64,000 bases of DNA from Xenopus tropicalis (taxonomy: Eukaryota > Chordata > Amphibia > Anura > Pipidae): assembly GCF_000004195.4 (NCBI RefSeq), contig NC_030683.2, positions 72,387,764-72,451,763 of the forward strand, read 5' to 3'. The notes below the pieces were generated by a model. That model did no database searches, had not been told where the DNA came from, and saw nothing but the letters and a program-made list of their open reading frames with translations. A program made the position numbers and the translations under genes. Below are positions 55,623 to 64,000 of the stretch, one piece after another (position 1 is the stretch's first letter; each line of letters starts with the position of its first letter).

Positions 55623-56068
55623 CTGGTTTGATGAAGGACTGAGTCCAGGAGTGACTGCTGTAGGCATCTGTCCTGCCAGAGGACTATGGTTTTTCACAGG
55701 ACTGTGATGAATTGTTGTGATAGAAAATGATGAAGTTGTGCTTGGTGGAGTAGCTGGAGATGTTTTATTGGATATGACTGGAGGACTGGTCGCTGGTGTT
55801 GCAGGACCAGATACAAGGTGCTCTGGAGACATTTTTGGAGATAACTCAAGAAGTGGTTTGTCCTCTAGTACTGATGGTGGAGGAGGATGGGGGGGTAGAT
55901 CCATGAACTGCATATAAAGAGGTCTTTTATTAGCAGATGCCTGTTGAGCAGATTCAGCCAGTGCTAATGCCAGCATGCGTGCAGGATTCTTTGGAGGAGG
56001 TGGAGGTGGAATGATAGAAACACTACTGACAGGGGCTAGCTCCTGTGGAGATTCTGAAGCAGAAGCTC
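55623..56068 (-). CDS. arhgap32: ARHGAP32 penultimate coding exon (proline-rich segment)
   Basis: 446 bases, entered at phase 1 (a Gly codon shared with the exon at 57376) and left at phase 0 after ...SSNQ. The acceptor is a long T/A tract ending TATATATAG. Key text: PVSSVSIIPPPPPPKNPARM then LALALAESAQQAS, which is a signature of ARHGAP32. It is followed by a Pro-rich run (DLPPHPPPPSV) and a Ser/Thr/Pro-rich stretch with NHSPLAGQMP. The PPPPPPK run is a likely SH3-binding site. After AESAQQAS the sequence diverges from the mammalian protein as I remember it. The upstream Phe-rich ORF extension is the polypyrimidine tract read as protein and is not coding. Confidence 0.93.
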
Positions 56069-57375
56069 CTATATATAAAAAAAAACAAAAAAAAACAAAA
56101 AAAAAAAACAAGGAGATATAGTTAAGACTTAATTTGCTTTATATGCAACATCCCATATTATATTTGTATAATTATTGTTTTATTCTGCTAAGGGGTACTC
56201 CTTTGTGGTGTGGTTTTAAAACAACAAACTGTAATTACTGCTCCATTATATATCTGCAATACTGTCCACCTACTAATGATACATATGGCTCAGAATGCAT
56301 GATAATGAAATAACAATATCCTTTAGGTTTTTTTCTTCAGTAGGTTGGCAGCTAGCAGGGTTAGGTGGAAGCTCCCAGAGAAACAGTTGAAATAAAAATT
56401 AAGTACTTTTGTGCTTCCCTTCCGGTGCACATCCCTACTAAGGAGAAGCCAGTGAGCATGCACCCATGCTCATTCTTATTAATTGGGTCAAATGTCCTGC
56501 TTCACATATCGTGACTAGGAGCATAGGAAAAGGAAGGGGAACGGGGTGCTGAACGAGAAATATTTTTTACCTCAACACTCATGGCTACACACATATTCTC
56601 GGCCTGTGTGTGTGCAGGCCAAGAATCAGCCTGGTGTAACTGTAGCCTAAGGGTATTTTATAATGAGCTGCTCCTTAACATTAACCCAGACCACGGCTGC
56701 AACTTTCAAAACTCAAAATGTTGCACAACGTGGAGAAAACATTCAACTTGCTCTACCTATGCTGCAGCAGTTATGAATCAGTTGTGTCTGTCACTGCACA
56801 TACATGAACAGGGTGAATTTTCGCCCGAAAATGCACAATAATCCTAAACAATGTGTACAGTACCAGGAGGATCCCATTCTTGTGTGTGATTTCACACAGG
56901 ATTTGTTTGTTTGTTTGTTTTTTTTTGCTTTGTCATCACAACATAACACATTTCCACCCCATTAAAAGAAACAAAATCAGTCCTAGTAATGGTATAATCT
57001 ATAACATAGTTAAATGATGACCTTATTCCATGGAGTTGATGCCTAAAGGCATCTTTGATATTATACTAATACTTATCAGCCTTTTTTCTTATTTTAGGTT
57101 GCTTTATGTCTTTTGGTGCACTTCATTAGTAATATCCAAACTATAGGCTGTGTAAATCCCACCTTTTGTAGAGTTTCTTGTAAATAGTTTTTGTACATTT
57201 CTGCCCATATAATTACTTGTTTTCAGCATGTGTAGAAAGGTTCAAAACTACAAATAAAGCTTTGTTTCTCTATACATGGCTATAGTATTTTAAAATGTGT
57301 TTATTTATATTTATTAATATTTGTTTATTTGTTTATTTTACAGTCACTCCAGCTGGTAAATTAATATGCACTTAC

Positions 57376-58350
57376 CTTGAGGGGGAGAAACAGAAGAGTG
57401 GGATTTGTTCTGATTTGCTCTCGACAATTCTGTATCTTCTTTCTGATATGCTGCAGCAACATTTGTTGTGCTAAGTTCCAGGTTGAAGTTTTCTACTTGT
57501 TCCAAGTCACTATTTGGCTGGGGAAAGCCATGAGTAAATGGTCCTGCTTTGTCTTCTCTCTGTAATCCATCTGGGTTCCATTGAGTAATTACAGGAGTAA
57601 CTGTAGACCATGGATCTGTTGCTGGCAATAAGGATGGAAGGTTGGCATCCACCGATTTACAAACATAATTCATTTCAGTTTCTCTAGAATTTAAACTGTT
57701 TTCTCTGTACCAAATTAAAGACTGGGAAGCAGCAGTATTGCCTTGCATACTTCCAATCATTTCCGATACCCGACTAGGGAGAGAGATGGTGACAGGCTCT
57801 GAGATGGTTAATGGAGGAGATCGAACTGCTTTGCGCCCCACTTTAGGTGACAAGGCCTGCACAACTTTTTCTGCAAATGATGTAGTTTTGGATACTTTAT
57901 CTGTACTAGAACTGCGGTCAGGCGATAGAAATGGACTAACGACTTTCTCTTGGAAAGGAGAGTGAGGTTCGGAGCTGGAGACACCGCCTAGGTTTTGTGC
58001 ATCACTTTGCACCTTATCCTTGCCATTGCTAGCACAAATGTCAAGCTGAAAAAAAATGTCTGGTCCTTCAGATTCTAGCTGGGGAGGGCTGCACTGAAAA
58101 GACATTGGGTCAAAGTCCAAACTGGCCATACCAATGTCTGGTGGGCTGAGTTCTTCATCCTCAGGAGAGCGACCTGACAGCATAGCAGGCACATGAATCA
58201 AACCCTCATCTCCATCACTGTCTTGGTCTCGGGGCAGATTATCATAGGAGTTGCAACGGTTGCAGCTATCCAGAAGGTCCCCATTATATGAAGCAGACAG
58301 AGCATCGCTGCTGGAACGAGGACGACGTGGACGAAATAGCTTCGACTCTC
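57376..58350 (-). CDS. arhgap32: ARHGAP32 coding exon (975 bases)
   Basis: Entered at phase 1 after the acceptor TTTTTCAACTACCAG and left at phase 1 before the donor GTAAGT. It encodes about 325 residues beginning GESKLFRPRRPRSSSDAL, then NRCNSYDNLPRD, LSPPDIGMASLDFDPMSFQC and TSFAEKVVQALSPKVGRK, matching the region after the RhoGAP domain in ARHGAP32. The basic RPRRPRSSSD run looks like a phosphorylation or 14-3-3 type site (inference). The phases agree exactly with the neighbouring exons. The apparent ATG at 58384 is intronic. Confidence 0.95.
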
Positions 58351-60119
58351 CTGGTAGTTGAAAAATGTTAGTGTGAATTAACATATATAATGCTTATTTA
58401 AAGAACTGTAACCATCTACATAAACCGATGTATATCTACAAAGAAACTATATATATATTTTTGCGTTACCTGAAATTTTTCTAGTTTAATATAAAAAATG
58501 CATATGCTGCTTTGTTGATCAAACATTAGTAACATGTGGGGGAAATATATTATATTGTCATTTTACAGCATATTTTGAATCTGTTAAAAAAATTAAAAAT
58601 ATAATAAAAATGCAATGCTTCCTGCTGTATATTTAAGGAGAAGGAAAGGCTAAGTCACTTGGGGGTGAAAACCGCACCAGCCAGGGGTACCTTGAGCGAG
58701 GGCTTCCTTCTTCCTCTTTCTTCTGCCGGCAAAATCCCTGGGCCAGCACATGCGCATTAGAGTGAAAAGCCGACTTTGTTGTAAAATTTCGGCTTTTCAC
58801 TCTAATGCGCAGTGCGCCAACGCAGAAGAAGGAAGCACTCCTACAGGGTAAGCGATTTAAGTCACTTGGGGGTGCCTAACATTTTGGCACCCCCAAGTGA
58901 CTTAGGCTTTCCTTCTCCTTTAAAGGTCACCTTTCCTTACATGTTTAGCCTACTAAAGCTGCAAACTGACACAGCCTGTACTCAGATGGAGGTAAACAAT
59001 ACTGTGCAAACACCCCATTATGGGTGTGCACAACAGGGCGTCAAGACTAAAGGAGGCTTCAGTCATAAGCCTGACTGGTTGTGCTGCTGTCCATGACAGC
59101 ACTATTTCTCTCAAATGGAAAGTGGGCTGTGAAAACCAACAGCTCTGGTGGGGGGAAAACATTTACATTCTATATATACAGTATATTGTGAGTTGGTCCC
59201 TAAGCTCATTAACTGACAGCAACACAGAACATGTGCAGTGAATGAGCAGAAAATAAGATGCATATTGCATATTGTATATGCAATACAAAAACACTGAGGG
59301 ACTGATTTATCAAAGACTGAAGATCATAGTTGTGCAATCAAAAAAAAAAAATCTTAATTAATCTTATTCTCATGTCTTTTTTCATCGAATTGTGTAAGTA
59401 CAACCTTTCACTGTTGACACATAAGCCTCGTAAATAAACATATGAGGTATACAGGGCATGTGTATATTCATATGTTCTGTGACTACACAAAAAATGTACA
59501 CTTCCAGCAATACTGGAGATCTTATTTCCTTGCTTGGATTCACATTACAGAACAGTGGTGCCTTGTCAAAATTATGTAAGTTTCAGAATCAGTCTCACTT
59601 GGCTGATAAGCGTGGGAGTAACACACCTCTGGGATCATCGTCACAAGGTGTGTGACCTCACGCACCAACACTTGCCAGCCAAGCATGATGAATTCTATAG
59701 TTAGAAAGATACTTCTAAGTACCTACAGAGGTAACTGAGAAGGAGAAGCAACAAATACGTCAACCTTTTAAATTAATAACAATAGGTTCTGTGCAATTTG
59801 TCAGATTGCACATTTCTCCATTTATTTGGGTGTTATTTATATGTATCATGTATATTTTGTTAAATAATTACTGCATCTAATTTAAATGGTTTCTTAAGCT
59901 TTTAGACTAAACAAGAGAATACAAGAGAATACCAAGTATTAAGGGAAGCCCAAATCAAACACATTAGATGTTAAATTACATTTTCACATGCATTTTATCA
60001 TTGTCTTTTAAAATGGTGCTAGGACGATGACTTGAAGCAAACGCCTAGTTTACTATTTTTGTTCTGTGCAATAAATTTCTTCTCTTACAAAAAAAATGAA
60101 GAACACCATAAATACATAC
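58351..60119 (-). other. arhgap32: ARHGAP32 intron with a T2-type MITE
   Basis: It starts GTATGTATTT (60119) and ends CTACCAG (58351). It contains the palindromic MITE 58633-58923. The rest (58930-60110) shows only short ORFs without family resemblance. Confidence 0.85.
58633..58923. mobile_element. T2-type palindromic MITE in ARHGAP32 intron
   Basis: The ends are TTAAGGAGAAGGAAAGG and, inverted, TTAAAGGAGAAGGAAAGCC. The next 18 bases, CTAAGTCACTTGGGGGTG, are repeated inverted at the right. A central inverted pair (GAAAAGCCGAC... and ...GGCTTTTCACTC, with AATGCGCA near the centre) makes much of the element foldable. TTAA at both boundaries. Confidence 0.9.
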
Positions 60120-60191
60120 CATCTGCTGCATGCAAGGAACTGAGAGACTCCTCGCTTTTAGCTGAGCGCATGGTGCTGCTATCTCTTCCAC
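60120..60191 (-). CDS. arhgap32: ARHGAP32 short coding exon (72 bases)
   Basis: Too short to stand out as an ORF. It is found by its splice sites (acceptor TTTTCTCCTCAG; donor GTATGT) and by the protein text GRDSSTMRSAKSEESLSSLHA, which continues ARHGAP32 between the exons on either side. It is entered and left at phase 1. The MRSAKSEESLSSLHA motif is conserved in the human protein as I recall it. Confidence 0.93.
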
Positions 60192-60296
60192 CTGAGGAGA
60201 AAACAATAGATATCAAACCAGTGCCAATAATCAGAAACTAACTAAATGCTGCCACTTAGATGTAAACTTTAATTCTGCTATCCTGCTGCAAAATAC

Positions 60297-60451
60297 CTGC
60301 AAATGCCATGGATTTCATTTCCAAAGGCTCACTTGGATTACGCTGAAGTTTCCGCTTAGACATGGAGGCTGAAGATGATGATTTGCCTATGCTAAAAAAA
60401 GAACGCCAGCTTCCAACAGGAGATTTTTTCATTTTGGTTGGCGGTCTTTTC
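60297..60451 (-). CDS. arhgap32: ARHGAP32 coding exon (155 bases)
   Basis: It follows the acceptor TTTCTCTTAG, is entered at phase 2 (finishing an Arg codon), and is left at phase 1 before GTATTT. It encodes KRPPTKMKKSPVGSWRSFF, then SIGKSSSSASMSKRKLQRN and PSEPLEMKSMAF, a basic Ser-rich segment just after the RhoGAP domain. KKSPVGSWRSFF is highly characteristic of the ARHGAP32/33 group, and KRKLQRN with the flanking exons settles ARHGAP32. The intron to the next exon is only 105 bases. Confidence 0.94.
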
Positions 60452-60513
60452 CTAAGAGAAACAGAGGGGGATTAACTAACAAAAAAAGTTTATAAAACAC
60501 CATTTATTTATGA

Positions 60514-60632
60514 AGAAAAGAAAGGACTGAAGGAAGGAAGAAAAAGAAAAGGATGAAAGGAAGAAAAGAAAGGATTAAAAAGGAAGTAAATGAAAGAAAG
60601 CAAAGAATGAAGGAAGGAAAATTTAGAAATGA
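60514..60632. repeat. Purine-rich GAAA/GGAA microsatellite
   Basis: About 120 bp nearly free of pyrimidines on the plus strand (AGAAAAGAAAGGA, GAAGGAAGAAAAAG and similar), so the transcribed strand of ARHGAP32 is purine and its pre-mRNA is a long pyrimidine run, about 60 bases upstream (in genomic coordinates to the right) of the acceptor at 60452. Confidence 0.85.
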
Positions 60633-61105
60633 ATAAAGTGATACTTGGTGGATCAAGCATTATCCTTTGTTTGTATAAAGGTAAGGTACCATACTCATGA
60701 TGGACCTTAATGAAAAAGTTTTTATAAAAACTCGTCCAACAAACTGTCCAAAAAAATGTGTGGATGCAGACAAAAGTTTAAGATTTCCAGACGTGGTAAA
60801 ATGAACTGCATGCTTTCAAGACATTGAGATCCCTTCTTTGGACAAACTGTTGCCTTACAGTGACAGTATACACATGAGCATAATAAATATGCCTTGTGAT
60901 TACATTTTTTTTGGCTATTGTTTTGTCTAAGAAATATCTATGGTTTCTGTAATTTCTGACACTAAACAAGAATATGAAGCCAGTTTCACTTAAGTACCTA
61001 CCTGATACCACTTAAATTCAAAGGAGCGAATAAAACTAATTACTAGTCTACTGAGAATCCCCTAATGAGCTGCTCAAAGGCTGCTGATTGTATGTTTGTT
61101 AAAAG

Positions 61106-61335
61106 GTAAATAGGGCAAAGGCACACAGGGCATATTGTCAGCCTGCGGATAAGCTCAAGCTGACAATACGCTCATACGCTTACAAAATCTTCTCGTTGTG
61201 CCTGCACCCGGATGCACTGAATTCGCCTGGGTGCAGGCACATGCAGCCGATATACGCCAATAGATGCATGAGTTTGTGTACGGGCGTAATGTCAGCCTGC
61301 ACTTATCTGCAGGCTGACATAGGAAGCTCTGAACT
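61106..61335. mobile_element. Hairpin-rich MITE-like element (TGTCAGCCTGC words)
   Basis: ATTGTCAGCCTGCGGATAAG occurs on the left. ATGTCAGCCTGC followed by ACTTATCTGCAGGCTGACAT occurs on the right, giving both direct and inverted copies. GTGCCTGCACCCGGATGCA and TGGGTGCAGGCAC are an internal inverted pair. Family not known to me. Confidence 0.55.
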
Positions 61336-61443
61336 AATTGCTTTGTTCATAAAGGAAGTGGTGTTGAGTTAAGTGAAAAGAGCTCAACTTTCAAATAAGT
61401 ACTTTGCAATGCCAAAAAAATGGGAAAACATGGATTTCTTCTA

Positions 61444-61759
61444 AAGGCAAGGGCACACTAAGCAGATTTGCTGTTTTCCTCAGCCGTCATTTTATACAGA
61501 CACAGAGAAAAACGGATCTACTCTTGTGCTCACACCCTCGTAGCTCTATTGACAGGCCTGGTGTTGGCCTGTGTGAAGCTACAAAGAGCGAATTGGTGTG
61601 AAAATGCGTGCATTTTTGTGCCGATTTGTGCTCCACACTGGGCCTGTCAATGGAGCTACAAGGGCGTGCGCATAAAAGCGTATCCTCTTTCTTCCGTGTC
61701 TCTAAAAAAGCTTCTGCAGAGGAAAGCGGTAAATCTACTTAGTGAGCCCTTGTCCTAAG
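61444..61759. mobile_element. Palindromic MITE (AAGGCAAGGGCACACTAAGC ends)
   Basis: The left arm is AAGGCAAGGGCACACTAAGC and the right arm, inverted, AGGACAAGGGCTCACTAAGT. Inner arms pair ATTGACAGGCCTGGTGT with ACACTGGGCCTGTCAAT. Two overlapping ORFs are palindrome artefacts. Confidence 0.7.
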
Positions 61760-61960
61760 GGCCACATTTATGAAAGTATAAACAGACAGTTCACTTCTGG
61801 CATCTGTGTTTGCCAATCGTAAGCATGCCTGCTTAGATATGTTGCTCCCTATGCATTGGCTACTTAAATACCAAGGCAACTAAATGATATAATGACCTCA
61901 GTGGGGGGGGGGGGGGTTTGTCCCTCCCACAGACAAAACAGGCAATTAGGGTGACTTATA

Positions 61961-62170
61961 ATGGCTTTGGCACACGAGGCAGTTTAGTCGCCCGAGACAA
62001 ATCTCCCTTGTTGCGGGCAACTAAACTCCCAGATATGACATCCCATCGGCGAAAATGTAAATCAACGGTGGGATGGCATATGCGGCGGCGAGATCGTCAT
62101 ATCGGGGAGTTTAGTCGCCCGCAAGAAGGGAGATTTGTCGCGGGTGACTAAACTCCCTCATGTGCCACCT
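61961..62170. mobile_element. Harbinger-like palindromic MITE, diverged copy
   Basis: It runs from ATGGCTTTGGCACACGAGGC to TCATGTGCCACCTA with TTTAGTCGCCCGAGACAAAT and TTGTCGCGGGTGACTAAACT arms. The AAGGGTGAAGACACA half-element follows directly at 62172, as at 55238. Confidence 0.75.
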
Positions 62171-62650
62171 AAAGGGTGAAGACACAAAGAGCTACTTAGT
62201 GGCAACTACTTGTCATGGCTACTAAACGCCAGAATACTTTTCATACATTTGACACAGACATAGAACCCAGAATGCTCAGAACCATCAATATGTTTAAAGC
62301 AAGCAATGTAAACAGGGAGCCCTGCACTATTTTAATAACTTTGAAGGTTGATCCTGTTCCAAACTGCCAACACTATAAACCTGGGAGCAAGCCCTAGAGA
62401 GTCAGGCTGTGGTGAAAAATTGTGTTAGGTAGAGAGGCACCAAGAAATATCTTACTGTTTCAAGTTAATAGGAGAATATATACTAAATTCTGCAAGTACA
62501 GTGTCCCTACATCCAAAATATACAAACATTTCTCCTCTACGAAAATGTCTTAAATTAAGATGCATATGTCTATCATACACTGTTTTATTTAAAAATGAAA
62601 ATCAGTCACAGAAATGTTGAATCTAGCACCCAGAAAACAGACATAATTAC

Positions 62651-62852
62651 CTTTCAGAAGGGAAGTCAATTACAGTGTGGAATCTGCCCTGCAAAGCAGC
62701 TGGTCCCTCTCCCACCTCAATGTACTTGCTGTCAGCCACAACAGGGGAATTGATTTGGGCCTGTGTCCTTGCTTGAGCCTCCTCTAGGCTTAGTAGTTTT
62801 GTAGATGGAGATGACACCAACAGTGACTTGGGCCGAGACAAAGAAGTGTGAC
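62651..62852 (-). CDS. arhgap32: ARHGAP32 coding exon (202 bases), most 5' in the window
   Basis: Entered at phase 1 after the acceptor CTTCTTTTAG and left at phase 2 (AG of an Arg codon) before GTAATT. It encodes HTSLSRPKSLLVSSPSTKLL, then SLEEAQARTQAQINSP and KYIEVGEGPAALQGRFHTVI. In ARHGAP32 this stretch directly follows the catalytic RhoGAP domain. Hence the PX, SH3 and RhoGAP parts must be encoded to the right of the window. In-frame ATG codons in the upstream intron are not starts. Confidence 0.94.
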
Positions 62853-64000
62853 CTAAAAGAAGAAAAACAGATTTGTGACAGCATACTCAACATATTTCTT
62901 TATACAAAAAGTATAAAGTGAAAAATATTCAATAGAATGTAGTATGGTGAACATGGCAGTCAGATTATTAGGTGGCATATAACTTTCGGAAGAAACATAT
63001 CCTTCTTACAATGATTAATTCACTCAAATAACAAACATCTTGCAAGCATGGTGCAAACTAGGATATTACCAAAACCCTAGAGGCTAATGCTTAAGTATCA
63101 GGGAAGGCAAATATTGTTCTCATTAGAAATGAGAAACTGCCTGGCTATGTAACAATAGCATCAAGTAGTAGAGGAAGGACACAGAAATGGAACCTGCCAT
63201 TTTCTAAGCATTACTATAAGCTGACATGATATGAATAGTGCAGTGTTTACAATGCTGACGTAAACCTGCTTTTCCTGTAGGCTAAGGCTAACCTTAAACT
63301 ATAGGTAATTTATATTGTATTTCTGTCTGTCAAGGGCGGGGTTGTTTAACAACTTTTAACTACTGTAAACTCATGCAAAACTGCAAGTTATTTCATGTTT
63401 AAGGCACCAACCTGGATCCTATTAAATGAAGTATCTCTAAAAAATAAAACTGTAACTAAAGGATGAGTATATTTAAAAATATATATTTGTTTTACAAAAT
63501 ATACTTTCAATGGAAATTATATACCTTGTAATTTATTACAATTTCATTATTATATTATAATTGTGTCAGCTAACTCCTCAAAACACAATCAGTTTTTAAA
63601 GTTATCTAGGATTAAATAGTTTGACAAAATCAAAATACAGAACCCTATACCACATTTCTTTACTGCCAAGGCCGAGTCTCTGACTGGCATATAGACAAAT
63701 AAGAGTAAGGCCCTATTATGAAACAGATATTTAAAGAACTGCACATACAGGTTTATATATGCCTATACCTGCAGCCAACCAAATGTCTTGTGTAATCGAA
63801 ACTTCTAATACATATTGATCTAGAATTTAAATGCAAACAATACATCTAACAAAAATACAAAATCTTTTTAACATTGTATGTGATGTATGTTATGCACTAC
63901 AATCTATTGTTTCCGCCATTATGAAGACAAATAGGCAATTTAAGTCTAAGATTAGATATAACTGATCCTAAAATCTGAAGTTTCCATAAAGAGCCATTTC
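62853..64000 (-). other. arhgap32: ARHGAP32 intron running off the right edge
   Basis: AT-rich intron sequence. I searched both strands by eye for a further RhoGAP-type exon and found none. No transposon ends were recognised. Confidence 0.6.

Larger units (their letters stand above)
60452..62650 (-). other. arhgap32: ARHGAP32 intron with MITEs and a purine tract
   Basis: Donor GTAATT at 62650 and acceptor TCTTAG at 60452. It includes the purine-rich tract 60514-60632 and hairpin elements at 61106-61335, 61444-61759 and 61961-62170. A G-run of 14 lies at about 61904-61917. Confidence 0.85.

Noticed and set aside
56069..56111. Phe-rich N-terminal extension of the ARHGAP32 exon
   Set aside because: It is the polypyrimidine tract before the acceptor, read as protein.
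1..64000. CRISPR arrays, operons, bacterial promoters or riboswitches
   Set aside because: The window is spliced vertebrate DNA; the tandem repeats lack CRISPR-type regular spacers.

Overview
The window looks like vertebrate nuclear DNA, most probably from a clawed frog (Xenopus; I cannot tell X. laevis from X. tropicalis). The evidence is two spliced vertebrate genes with consensus splice sites, AT-rich non-coding DNA, and very many small DNA transposons (TTAA-flanked T2-type MITEs, hAT, Harbinger-like, Tc1) together with L1/Tx1-like LINEs typical of Xenopus. There are no operons, CRISPR arrays or bacterial features.

Genes. On the + strand, KCNJ5 (GIRK4, a G-protein-gated inward rectifier K+ channel) has its two coding exons at 4268-5204 and 10561-10838, giving a 404-residue protein with an intact selectivity filter. 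On the - strand lie six 3'-terminal coding exons of ARHGAP32 (p250GAP/RICS/PX-RICS, a Rho GTPase-activating protein), from 62852 down to the stop at 52529. Their phases join perfectly across five introns (about 1,369 residues). The RhoGAP catalytic part lies beyond the right edge. The two genes converge, as KCNJ5 and ARHGAP32 do on human 11q24. They have no shared pathway that I know of; the link is conserved synteny.

Layout. 1-2754: 3' part of a decayed LINE. 2.8-4.2 kb: repeats upstream of KCNJ5. 4.2-12.1 kb: KCNJ5, whose 5.4-kb intron holds several MITEs, and its 3' UTR. 12-52 kb: gene-free spacer dominated by transposons. The most striking part is 20.9-29.3 kb, where a Tc1 element contains a hAT element and an LTR; the LTR contains a LINE; and the LINE contains a T2 MITE and an LTR-like block. 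Other spacer items are a solo LTR with a nested Harbinger-like MITE (14.5-15.6 kb), a 930-bp minisatellite (33.8-34.8 kb), a Tc1 transposon (37.7-39.4 kb), and two oppositely oriented TACTCGAGTA-ended elements (39.8-40.9 and 45.7-47.2 kb), the second split by a solo LTR. 52.5-62.9 kb: ARHGAP32 exons, with MITEs in the introns. 62.9-64 kb: intron.

I found no new protein-coding system. The most interesting signals are transposon-borne: a GC-rich hAT element carrying four perfect NRF1-like palindromes at a 22-bp period, a small MITE with a YY1-like site, the datable nest of insertions, and two stretches (about 29.45-31.3 and 48.0-50.2 kb) with few recognisable repeats that could be regulatory.
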